This document shows, in pieces, positions 7,815 to 13,472 of a DNA stretch of 16,613 bases (positions are counted from its first letter, which is position 1; every line of letters begins with the position of its first letter). The notes under the pieces are model-generated. The model was not told the origin of the DNA, searched no databases, and was given only the letters and a program-made list of their open reading frames with translations. The translations under genes were made by a program, and so were the position numbers. Origin of the DNA: Blastocatellia bacterium (GTDB taxonomy: Bacteria; Acidobacteriota; Blastocatellia; UBA7656); assembly GCA_022615215.1 (NCBI GenBank), contig JAKEHD010000546.1:1-16613 (forward strand), given 5' to 3'.

Positions 7815-8960
7815 ATGCTTGACACACCATTTCTCGAAGACCGCCACCTTCAGCTTGCCGAACGGGTTGATCGCTTCGTGAGCGAACGCCTGCGAAAAGA
7901 AGAGCCTGGCGAGAACGAAGACGAACATGCGCGCGCGCTTGTCGGCTCGCTCGCCGAAAACGGACTGCTCGATTACACGGTCCCGGACCTTACGGACGAA
8001 GGCGCGAGCGCGCTCGACGTTCGATCTATGTGTATCATCCGCGAGCATCTCGCTTATGAATCATCGCTTGCCGATCTGATGTGTACCATGCAGGGGCTTG
8101 GGAGCTTCCCCTTGACGCTCGCGGGGTCCGAAGATATTAAGCGGCGGTTCCTGCCTCTTGTGAGAGACGGCAAAGCAATCGCTGCTTTCGCCATCACAGA
8201 GCCTGAAGCCGGGTCGGATGTGGCGGCTGTTCGTACCACCGCGCGGCGCGATGGGGATGCTTACGTGCTCGACGGGCAGAAGACTTTTATCTCGAACGCG
8301 GGGCTTGCGGATTTTTATACAGTCTTTGCGAAGACCGACCCCGAAACAGGGAGCCGGGGCCTTTCGGCATTCGTCGTGGAGAGGGATGCGCCCGGCTTTT
8401 CTTTCGAGGAAAAGATAGAACTGATAGCGCCCCATCCTATAGGCCGCATAGCTTTCGACGGTTGCCGTGTGAGCGCGGCTAACCTTTTAGGCGAAGAGGG
8501 GCAGGGGTTCAAGATCGCTATGGCGACCCTGGACACTTTCCGTCCGACCGTAGGAGCGGCTGCTGCGGGGCTTGCGTGGAGGGCGCTCGACGAAGCGATT
8601 GATTATGCGAAGCGGCGCGTGCAATTCGGCCGCCCCATAGCCGAGTTTCAGGCCACTCAGATGAAGCTTGCGGAGATGGCGACCGAGCTCGACGCCGCGA
8701 GGTTGCTCGTCTATCGCGCCGCGTGGATGAAAGAGATTGGAACGGGGAGAGTGACTCTCGAATCTGCCATGGCGAAACTCTTTGCGACCGAGGCGGCGCA
8801 GCGGATCATAGACGCGGCGGTTCAGATTCACGGCGGGATGGGAGTCGTGCGCGGGTCTGTGGTCGAGCGGCTTTACCGCGAGGTCCGCGCGCTCAGGATA
8901 TACGAGGGCACTTCGGAGATACAGAAGCTCGTCATCGCGGGACAGTTGTTGAAGGATTGA
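7815..8960 (+). CDS. Acyl-CoA dehydrogenase
   Basis: A FAD enzyme of about 381 residues that introduces the alpha-beta double bond in acyl-CoA thioesters and passes electrons to ETF. The family signatures are clear: AFAITEPEAGSDVAAVRT and DGQKTFISNAG in the middle domain, VQFGRPIAEFQATQMKLAEM in the C-terminal helical domain, and QIHGGMGV. RIYEGTSEIQ carries the expected catalytic glutamate near residue 364, which excludes isovaleryl-type relocation of the base. I chose ATG 7815 because AAAAGG lies 9 nt upstream; ATG 7806 and GTG 7794 are in frame, but the latter sits inside the palindromic repeat. The protein ends QLLKD, just where the accessory insert begins, and a degenerate second copy of this 3' end lies at 10317-10354. 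Chain-length specificity cannot be told. Confidence 0.94.
   Translation: MLDTPFLEDRHLQLAERVDRFVSERLRKEEPGENEDEHARALVGSLAENGLLDYTVPDLTDEGASALDVRSMCIIREHLAYESSLADLMCTMQGLGSFPLTLAGSEDIKRRFLPLVRDGKAIAAFAITEPEAGSDVAAVRTTARRDGDAYVLDGQKTFISNAGLADFYTVFAKTDPETGSRGLSAFVVERDAPGFSFEEKIELIAPHPIGRIAFDGCRVSAANLLGEEGQGFKIAMATLDTFRPTVGAAAAGLAWRALDEAIDYAKRRVQFGRPIAEFQATQMKLAEMATELDAARLLVYRAAWMKEIGTGRVTLESAMAKLFATEAAQRIIDAAVQIHGGMGVVRGSVVERLYREVRALRIYEGTSEIQKLVIAGQLLKD
8916..8953 (+). repeat. Left direct repeat: acyl-CoA dehydrogenase 3' end
   Basis: This segment encodes EIQKLVIAGQLLK at the end of the dehydrogenase. It matches 10317-10354 at 35 of 38 positions, including 21 consecutive identical bases (8933-8953 versus 10334-10354). 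Weaker similarity continues a little to both sides. Confidence 0.85.
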
Positions 8961-9051
8961 AACGAGCATTATCCAATTGTGTCGTGAACTGCGTGAGGCA
9001 TCTATGATAAAGTGCTACTTGCAACACCTGACAGAATCCGAGAGCAACATA

Positions 9052-9441
9052 ATGAATACAGAGGTGGCCATCACGATTCCCGAACATGTTTACCGGCAGG
9101 CCGAGCGGCTGGCGCAATTGACGCATCGTCCGGTCGATGAGTTACTCGCTGAGGCCATCACGCTTTCGCTGGCACCATTGGATGTCTCAAGCGAAAGCAG
9201 TTTGCCGGTCGAGGGACTTTCCGATCAGGAAGTGCTGGATTTGACGAACCTCGAATTGCCTGCCGCGCAAGACCGGCGATTGAGTCGGCTGCTCGATCGG
9301 CAGCAAGCAGGAAAGCTGACCGATAAACAACGAGCCGAATTGATTTCACTGATGCAGGTTTATCAGGAAGGGCTCTTGCGCAAGGCGCAGGCACTCGGCG
9401 AAGCCGTGCAACGCGGACTGATCGAACCATTAACCCCATGA
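9052..9441 (+). CDS. Small RHH-like/helical protein, module 1 partner of HNH
   Basis: A 129-residue protein without an assured family. The N-terminus (EVAITIPEHVYRQAERLAQ, then RPVDELLAEAI) has the short strand plus two helices of a ribbon-helix-helix DNA-binding antitoxin. The C-terminal half is helical, with RLSRLLDRQQAGKLTDKQ and ELISLMQVYQEGLLRKAQAL. That half aligns with the C-terminal half of the 9516-9869 protein (shared L..LLD....GKL, L..LM..Y..GL..KA.A). Its stop overlaps the next ATG as ATGA (9438-9441), which opens an HNH-like stub, so it was probably coupled to a nuclease. ATG 9052 starts right at the RHH-like strand; ATG 9004, with GAGG 5 nt upstream, is an in-frame alternative. 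From memory of similar gene pairs in cyanobacteria and Chloroflexi, this may partner a nuclease, but the function is not established. Confidence 0.7.
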   Translation: MNTEVAITIPEHVYRQAERLAQLTHRPVDELLAEAITLSLAPLDVSSESSLPVEGLSDQEVLDLTNLELPAAQDRRLSRLLDRQQAGKLTDKQRAELISLMQVYQEGLLRKAQALGEAVQRGLIEPLTP

Positions 9442-9497
9442 CTTCACGCTATATTGGCCGTGCCCTGAGCGAACGTGTGACAAAGAGGGTAGAATGA
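9438..9497 (+). pseudogene. Truncated HNH endonuclease N-terminus (19 codons)
   Basis: ATG 9438 overlaps the preceding stop codon (ATGA) and reads MTSRYIGRALSERVTKRVE before TGA at 9495-9497. This resembles the beginning of small HNH nucleases of the type at 9888-10304. The spacing of Ile, Leu and Val (I6, L10, V14) matches the ISRKLRALV segment at 9888. The zinc-binding cysteines and the HNH core are missing, so the gene has lost all but its start, presumably when module 2 was placed next to it. It could also be a genuine tiny peptide, but the coupling and resemblance favour a remnant. Confidence 0.5.
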
Positions 9498-9515
9498 GCA
9501 AAGGAGGAAAAGCCT

Positions 9516-9869
9516 ATGTCGGTCGTCCAGGTCACGCTGACCGCTGAACAACTGGCCGACGCTTACACGCAGTTGAATGCTCAGGAGCGTCGCTCATTTT
9601 TAAAGACCGTCTTCGATAATCCAGCGCAGCAACAGGCCGCTCTCGAATTGCTCGTGTTCGCGCGCGAGGCGCTCAAGCGAAAATTCTCCCCGCAACAGCA
9701 ACGACTGCTCGACAGTCTGTTGGATAAAAATGCTCAAGGCAAGTTGCGCCCTAATGAGCGGCAGCAGCTTGATGAACTGATGGCCGACTACGGCGCGGGT
9801 TTGATTGACAAAGCGCGCGCCGAATACATCCTGCACCTTGCGCGGCAGGCTGAAGCCACAGACCGCTGA
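9516..9869 (+). CDS. Small helical protein, module 2 partner of HNH
   Basis: A 117-residue, largely helical, charged protein, preceded by the strongest ribosome-binding site in the island (AAGGAGG at 9501-9507, 8 nt from ATG). The N-terminus (VQVTLTAEQLADAYTQLN, then ERRSFLKTVF) is not obviously the same as in the module 1 protein. The C-terminal half clearly is, with LLDSLLDKNAQGKLRPNE, QLDELMADYGAGLIDKARAE. I do not recognise a named family. Its TGA (9867-9869) is in the same frame as the HNH gene that follows, with no stop between them, which suggests tight coupling or a former fusion. A role as regulator or inhibitor of the nuclease is inference from gene order only. Confidence 0.72.
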   Translation: MSVVQVTLTAEQLADAYTQLNAQERRSFLKTVFDNPAQQQAALELLVFAREALKRKFSPQQQRLLDSLLDKNAQGKLRPNERQQLDELMADYGAGLIDKARAEYILHLARQAEATDR

Positions 9870-9887
9870 TTCACTCTACGGCCGCGC

Positions 9888-10304
9888 ATTTCACGGAAAC
9901 TTCGCGCGCTCGTCACCATCGCTGCGCACAACCGGTGCGAGTATTGCCGGACGCCGCAGGAGATGACTCTGGCGACCTTTCATCTGGATCATATCATTCC
10001 GCAATCGGCGGGCGGCGCGACTGAGTTTGAGAATCTCTGCCTGAGTTGTCCCTTCTGCAACGAGTTCAAGGGCGAAAAGCGGCGTGCGCGTGACCCTGAA
10101 ACCGGACGGCAAGTGCGGCTCTTCAACCCGCGCCGTGATCACTGGCGCAAGCATTTTCAATGGAGTCAGGATGGCACGAAAATCATCGGGCTGACCTCGC
10201 GCGGACGCGCCACTGTTGCTGCATTGCGCCTGAACAATCAGATCGCTCAAACCGCTCGGGGCTTTTGGGCGGCGAGCGGCATTCATCCGCCCGGATCAGA
10301 TTGA
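9888..10304 (+). CDS. HNH endonuclease lacking a usual start codon
   Basis: A small HNH nuclease of about 138 residues, expected to cut nucleic acid using a metal held by the beta-beta-alpha fold. The coding similarity includes CEYC (9936-9947), then FHLDHIIPQSAGGATEFENL with the HNH core, then CLSCPFCNEFKG, giving two cysteine pairs for a structural zinc. DPETGRQVRLFNPRRDHW and the C-terminal helices are typical of the family. No ATG, GTG or TTG lies in frame between the TGA at 9867 and ATG 9963. Starting at 9963 would discard the first cysteine pair. I place the start at ATT 9888, which aligns with residue 6 of the upstream stub. Readthrough of the TGA, or loss of the start by mutation, are equally possible, so the gene may be inactive. 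The nuclease family is certain; the start is not. Confidence 0.7.
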   Translation: MSRKLRALVTIAAHNRCEYCRTPQEMTLATFHLDHIIPQSAGGATEFENLCLSCPFCNEFKGEKRRARDPETGRQVRLFNPRRDHWRKHFQWSQDGTKIIGLTSRGRATVAALRLNNQIAQTARGFWAASGIHPPGSD

Positions 10305-10316
10305 GGGTTGAATTTA

Positions 10317-10354
10317 GAGATATAGAAACTCGCCATCGCGGGACAGTTGTTGAA
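10317..10354 (+). repeat. Right direct repeat: degenerate acyl-CoA dehydrogenase 3' end
   Basis: Partner of 8916-8953, offset by 1401 bp, with three transitions in 38 bp. Read in the dehydrogenase frame it gives EI-stop-KLAIAGQLLK and then ERSE before a stop. It is thus a remnant in which the glutamine codon CAG has become TAG. It lies just after the HNH stop codon. The rest of 10305-10418 holds nothing else I recognise. Confidence 0.85.
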
Positions 10355-10418
10355 AGAGCGGAGTGAGTGATTGTGATTCGAAATCGCCTGACCCTGCTCC
10401 TTAAGAAGCGCGAATATG

Positions 10419-10745
10419 CTATTCAATCCCTGCTTCCTTTTTTATGAGCTTCCAATCACGGTCTTCGGCAGAAGCAGGGTTATCAATGAAGAAATCCAGC
10501 TCGTGAGACCCGGCATAACGGTTTTCGCATAAAACAACAGCATCCTCTCCGAAAATAGACCAGGCTCTGCGTAATTCTTCCCTTGTCTGCCCTGGTGTTC
10601 GCAATTCCTCCAATGAATCTCGGACCCACCGTCTGGCAAACTCTCTTGCAATCTCGAAGGTCGGAAAACCCTCGACTATACGCTCGCTTTCCGTATCCTG
10701 ATAGCGCGACATGTCTATGATTAAAACCGAGTACGTCTTATTCAT
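10419..10745 (-). CDS. Hypothetical protein, 108 residues
   Basis: Not recognised. The N-terminus MNKTYSVLIIDMSRY has the look of a beta strand, followed by a helical stretch (FPTFEIAREFARRWVRDSLEEL) and an acidic/aromatic second half (FGEDAVVLCENRYAGSHELDFF). It has no signal peptide, membrane segment or obvious catalytic motif. The longer upstream frame reaching 10952 runs through the peroxiredoxin gene and is arginine-rich shadow sequence, so I start at ATG 10745. It follows the peroxiredoxin gene by 50 bp on the same strand and may share its transcript. Isoleucine codons include ATA, as in the host genes and unlike the neighbouring island. No clear ribosome-binding site is visible. Confidence 0.65.
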   Translation of the reverse strand: MNKTYSVLIIDMSRYQDTESERIVEGFPTFEIAREFARRWVRDSLEELRTPGQTREELRRAWSIFGEDAVVLCENRYAGSHELDFFIDNPASAEDRDWKLIKKEAGIE

Positions 10746-10795
10746 ATATGAAGCAACGCGAACCGCTTGACAGATATGACTGAATATAGAGCAGG

Positions 10796-11263
10796 CTAAT
10801 CGAGACGGTCGAGCGCGTCCAACACTTCGCGGCTGTGAGTGTCGGGTTTGACGCGAGCGAATACGCGGGCGATTCTTCCGCGCTCGTCTATTATGAAGGT
10901 CGTGCGCTTTATGCCCCATATTTTGCGGCCGTACATATTCTTCTCCTGCCACACGCCGTAAGTTTCAGCCGTCTTATGACCCTCGTCCGATAGCAGCGGG
11001 AATGCGAGACCATATTTTTCGCTGAATCTTTTATGTGAGCTTGCGTCGTCGGTCGAAACGCCCAGGACGGCTGCGTTCCTGCGCTCGAATTCCGCGAGGT
11101 CGCTCTGAAATCCGCAGGCTTCTTTAGTACACCCGGGCGTAAGGTCGCGCGGATAAAAATAGAGCACGACCCGCTTCCCTCGAAAGGTCGCAAGTTTCAC
11201 CGTGCGGCCTTCGACATCTTTCAAGTCGAGCGCGGGCGCTTTCTCTCCTACAGACGGCATCAT
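10796..11263 (-). CDS. bcp: Thioredoxin-dependent peroxiredoxin, BCP/PrxQ type
   Basis: A 155-residue cytoplasmic thiol peroxidase that reduces hydrogen peroxide and organic hydroperoxides using thioredoxin. The active-site motif YFYPRDLTPGCTKEACGF places the peroxidatic cysteine at 45 and a resolving cysteine at 50, the five-residue spacing of atypical 2-Cys E. coli-type BCP. GVSTDDASSHKRFSEKYGLAFPLLSD and RTTFIIDERGRI are also typical. AAGGAG lies 10 nt before ATG 11263, and the second codon is also ATG. The open frame continues upstream to 11464, but that part lacks family similarity and crosses the shared promoter region. It is transcribed away from the cytochrome gene. Confidence 0.95.
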   Translation of the reverse strand: MMPSVGEKAPALDLKDVEGRTVKLATFRGKRVVLYFYPRDLTPGCTKEACGFQSDLAEFERRNAAVLGVSTDDASSHKRFSEKYGLAFPLLSDEGHKTAETYGVWQEKNMYGRKIWGIKRTTFIIDERGRIARVFARVKPDTHSREVLDALDRLD

Positions 11264-11462
11264 CGGCTTTGCTCTCCTTCTATATGATCTCTGCGCTGTG
11301 CTAAAATGGCGCTTGCTTGGAACGGCAACTATTATATTGCCAGGTTTTTCATCAGTCAAAATCGGCGCGATAAATCGTATGAGCGTCTCATTACGTCGCC
11401 CGGCACGAACAAAGAGCTTTTGCGCCGTTCGCTCAGTCTTAATAAACCTGGATGGAGACACC
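11264..11462. promoter_or_regulatory. Divergent bcp/cytochrome promoter region
   Basis: This 199-bp gap must hold promoters for both directions. A perfect 5-bp dyad, GGCAA-N8-TTGCC (11324-11341), lies in its middle and includes TATATT on the plus strand. On the minus strand TTGCCG and TTTAGC are 17 bp apart and could be a promoter for bcp. Neither promoter is close to consensus. Confidence 0.25.
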
Positions 11463-12068
11463 ATGAAGAAGGAATATATAAGTTACAGCATAATCGGCAT
11501 ACTGGCAGGCGTGGTGCTGGGATTTTTGGTGGCTAACTGGACGGGAGCGGGCGTGGGCGCGGTCCAGCAGACGGCGGCAGGTGACGGCGCTCCGACTTCG
11601 GCTTCTGTAAACAGCAGCAGTCAGGGCGATCAATTGCCGCCGGGCCATCCGCCCATAGACGGCGCGACTCCTACAGAAGCGCCTCCGCTGCCTCCTGGGG
11701 CGGAGCCTTCGAGTTCGCCTGCTGCTGCGACCCCACCCACAGGCGGGTCGCTGGAACTGCCCTCGCTCGAACCGCTCCCTGCGGGCACGAAGGCCGAGCA
11801 CGCCGAGCAGAAGTACAAGAACATTCAGATACTCAAGGGGCTGCCCGCCGACCGGATAGAGAGCATAATGTTTTCGTTCAAGGCCGCGCTCGGAGTCGAG
11901 TGTACGCATTGCCACGTCAAGGACCATTTCGATAAGGACGACAAGGCGGCAAAACAGATCGCGCGCAAGATGATTCAGAGAACCCGCACCATCAACAAAG
12001 ATGGCGCAGGAGGGGGCCGCGTTACCTGCTACACCTGCCATCGCGGGCAACTGCGGCCCCCGTCTTAA
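11463..12068 (+). CDS. Membrane-anchored di-heme cytochrome c, reaction-centre-cytochrome-like
   Basis: A 201-residue exported electron carrier. An N-terminal hydrophobic segment (about 8-26) with little after it that looks cleavable suggests a membrane anchor. A proline-, serine- and alanine-rich linker (about 52-106) then leads to a compact C-terminal domain. Two heme c attachment motifs are present, CTHCH (147-151) and CYTCH (189-193). The surrounding pattern (KNIQILKGLPADRIESIMFSFKAALGVEC and FDKDDKAAKQIARKMI) resembles half of the four-heme photosynthetic reaction-centre cytochrome subunit, a domain often seen in non-phototrophic Acidobacteria. GGAG lies 5 nt before ATG 11463. The frame is open back to 11202, but that extension has no signal or heme features. 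The redox partner is unknown. No photosynthesis gene is nearby, so a role in respiration is more likely. Confidence 0.88.
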   Translation: MKKEYISYSIIGILAGVVLGFLVANWTGAGVGAVQQTAAGDGAPTSASVNSSSQGDQLPPGHPPIDGATPTEAPPLPPGAEPSSSPAAATPPTGGSLELPSLEPLPAGTKAEHAEQKYKNIQILKGLPADRIESIMFSFKAALGVECTHCHVKDHFDKDDKAAKQIARKMIQRTRTINKDGAGGGRVTCYTCHRGQLRPPS

Positions 12069-12101
12069 ACTCATCGCTGCTGTCTCCCTGGAGTATGTGC
12101 T

Positions 12102-12692
12102 ATGGCTGAAAAGGTTCGGACCCAAGAGAGCGAGATTGAGACGAGCCTCGTGTCGCTCCGCGCAAGTGCAGGCGATATGCCTTTCGGCCGCGATGAATTT
12201 TTGACCGAAGAGCAGGCCGCCTCGAAACGCGAGGCGCTTCGATATTTCAACGAAGCGTATGAGGCGCAGATGCGCGGCGACCTCGACGAAGCCGCCGACC
12301 TCTACAAGCGGTCGCTCTCAGCTTACCCGACCGCCGAAGCCCATACGTTTCTCGGATGGACCTATTCCTTCATGGGGTTGGTCGATGAGGCCATCGAAGA
12401 GTGCCGCCGGGCGATAGAGGTCGACCCTGACTTCGGCAATCCTTATAACGACATAGGCGCTTACCTGATAGAAAAAGGAGACCTCGACTCGGCTATCGCC
12501 TGGCTCGAACGCGCAAAGACGGCCGCGCGGTACGAGGCATATTTTTATCCGCACTTCAACCTCGGTCGCGTTTACGAGGCCAGGGGCAAAGTCTATGACG
12601 CGATGAGGGAATACAAGAGGGCCTTCGAATTGAACCCCGATTACTCGATCGCCGTCCGGGCCTTCCGTGTGTTGCAGAGCAAGCTCAATTGA
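12102..12692 (+). CDS. Tetratricopeptide-repeat protein
   Basis: A 196-residue protein without signal peptide or membrane segment. After an acidic N-terminal stretch come about four TPR units from residue 44: ALRYFNEAYEAQMRGDLDEA, AEAHTFLGWTYSFMGLVDEA, NPYNDIGAYLIEKGDLDSA and FYPHFNLGRVYEARGKVYDA. Each has the Gly/Ala and Asp-Glu-Ala pattern of the helix pair, and the units end in DPDF or NPDY. TPR arrays bind other proteins, so this is probably an adaptor. It starts 33 bp after the cytochrome stop, with GGAG about 8 nt before the ATG, and ends 28 bp before thymidine kinase, so the three may be one transcript. The partner is not identifiable from sequence. Confidence 0.9.
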   Translation: MAEKVRTQESEIETSLVSLRASAGDMPFGRDEFLTEEQAASKREALRYFNEAYEAQMRGDLDEAADLYKRSLSAYPTAEAHTFLGWTYSFMGLVDEAIEECRRAIEVDPDFGNPYNDIGAYLIEKGDLDSAIAWLERAKTAARYEAYFYPHFNLGRVYEARGKVYDAMREYKRAFELNPDYSIAVRAFRVLQSKLN

Positions 12693-12720
12693 TGCAGAGA
12701 ACAAAAGGAGTGATGATCGA

Positions 12721-13407
12721 ATGGACGGTCTGAATCCCAGAGGGGGATGGATAGAGGTTATAACCGGCGGGATGTTCAGCGGCAAGAGCGAAGAGTTGAT
12801 ACGCCGGATTCGCCGGGCCGAGATAGCCCGCCAGCGCACGCAGATTTTCAAGCCCGCAATAGACAACCGCTTCAATACGCAACGAATAATATCGCGCGAC
12901 AATCGGGGGATTGACGCCCTCCCGGTCAATGATTCGGCCGCGCTTCGCGCCAGTCTCACGTTCGGCGTGAAGGTCGTGGGAGTCGACGAGGTGCAATTTT
13001 TCGACTCCTCTATCGTGGATGTCTGCATGGAGATGGCCGACGCAGGGATGCGCGTCATAGTGGCGGGACTCGACCAGGACTACCTGCGCCGCCCGTTCGG
13101 GCCTATGCCTCAGCTTTTGGCCGTCGCCGAATACGTCTCGAAGATGCATGCGGTTTGCGTCCGTTGCGGCAGCCTTGCGCACTATACACAGAGAGTCGCG
13201 GGGGGCGATTCGCAAATCGAGATCGGCGACGTATCTTATGAAGCGCGCTGCCGCATGTGCTACGAGCCTTACCGCGCCACATCCTCTGCCGAAAGCGTCG
13301 ACGAGATGGTAGAAACCGCTGCGGAAGAAAGCAAGGGAGCAGAAGAGGAGACGCGGGGACACGGGGACGCGGAGACGCGGGGACGTGGTGATGCGGTGGC
13401 GCGATAA
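12721..13407 (+). CDS. tdk: Thymidine kinase (type II, TK1-like) with repeat-derived tail
   Basis: A 228-residue cytoplasmic salvage enzyme that phosphorylates thymidine to dTMP with ATP. The P-loop is GGMFSGKS (16-23), DEVQFF (89-94) carries the Walker B aspartate and the catalytic glutamate near 90, and the lasso/zinc domain has C146, C149, C177 and C180. AAAAGGAG lies 10 nt before ATG 12721, which sits at the usual TK1 N-terminus. The enzyme should end soon after FEPYR-like residues (here YEPYRATSS, about 181-189). Instead the frame runs on for about 39 residues through an acidic stretch into ETRGHGDAETRGRGDAVAR, encoded by an 8-bp DNA repeat that continues past the stop. The catalytic part looks intact, and the tail is probably neutral. 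Confidence 0.95.
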   Translation: MDGLNPRGGWIEVITGGMFSGKSEELIRRIRRAEIARQRTQIFKPAIDNRFNTQRIISRDNRGIDALPVNDSAALRASLTFGVKVVGVDEVQFFDSSIVDVCMEMADAGMRVIVAGLDQDYLRRPFGPMPQLLAVAEYVSKMHAVCVRCGSLAHYTQRVAGGDSQIEIGDVSYEARCRMCYEPYRATSSAESVDEMVETAAEESKGAEEETRGHGDAETRGRGDAVAR

Positions 13408-13411
13408 CGCG
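13348..13411. repeat. Octamer array crossing the thymidine kinase stop codon
   Basis: Eight consecutive 8-bp units: GAGACGCG, GGGACACG, GGGACGCG, GAGACGCG, GGGACGTG, GTGATGCG, GTGGCGCG, ATAACGCG. Looser units continue to about 13430. The first seven lie in the tdk reading frame and the stop TAA falls inside the eighth. The period (8) differs from the heptamer arrays elsewhere in the window. Confidence 0.8.
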
Positions 13412-13440
13412 GAGAGCGGGGGAAGCGGCGAAGGAATACC

Positions 13441-13468
13441 GATCACTGATCACTGACCACTGACCACC
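13441..13468. repeat. Heptamer array GATCACT/GACCACT x4
   Basis: Four consecutive 7-bp units (GATCACT, GATCACT, GACCACT, GACCACC) end 4 bp before the ATG of the M20 amidohydrolase. The array therefore takes the place where that gene's ribosome-binding site should be, and none is visible. It forms the right half of the 65-bp gap after thymidine kinase. Confidence 0.75.
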
Positions 13469-13472
13469 GATT

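Larger units (their letters stand above)
8954..10316. mobile_element. Putative inserted island carrying two small-protein/HNH modules
   Basis: About 1.36 kb is bracketed by a 38-bp direct repeat of the acyl-CoA dehydrogenase 3' end. The interval carries two related two-gene modules and nothing else. In its three main frames I count 15 isoleucine codons and none is ATA, against 8 ATA of 20 in the adjoining dehydrogenase. No transposase, integrase or terminal inverted repeat is present, so the mode of insertion is unknown. An alternative origin is a collapsed tandem pair of dehydrogenase genes with this cargo between the remnants. Confidence 0.45.

Noticed and set aside
9963..10304. HNH gene starting at ATG 9963
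   Set aside because: This would remove CEYC and the preceding helix, which are part of the nuclease fold; the coding similarity starts well upstream.
8954..10316. Insertion sequence or integron cassette
   Set aside because: No transposase, integrase, attC-like fold or terminal inverted repeat is visible; only the flanking direct repeat supports insertion.
10160..10366. Frame spanning the HNH end and the right direct repeat
   Set aside because: It is a shadow frame; its tail resembles the shadow of the dehydrogenase end only because the DNA is duplicated.
10746..10952. N-terminal extension of the 108-residue unknown protein
   Set aside because: It is arginine-rich sequence antisense-frame to the end of bcp and looks like a frame shadow.
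11202..11462. N-terminal extension of the cytochrome
   Set aside because: It overlaps the bcp start and shared promoter region and would bury the membrane anchor; GGAG sits correctly before ATG 11463.
11264..11464. N-terminal extension of the peroxiredoxin
   Set aside because: The family starts at MPSVGEKAP, with AAGGAG before ATG 11263; the extension has no similarity.
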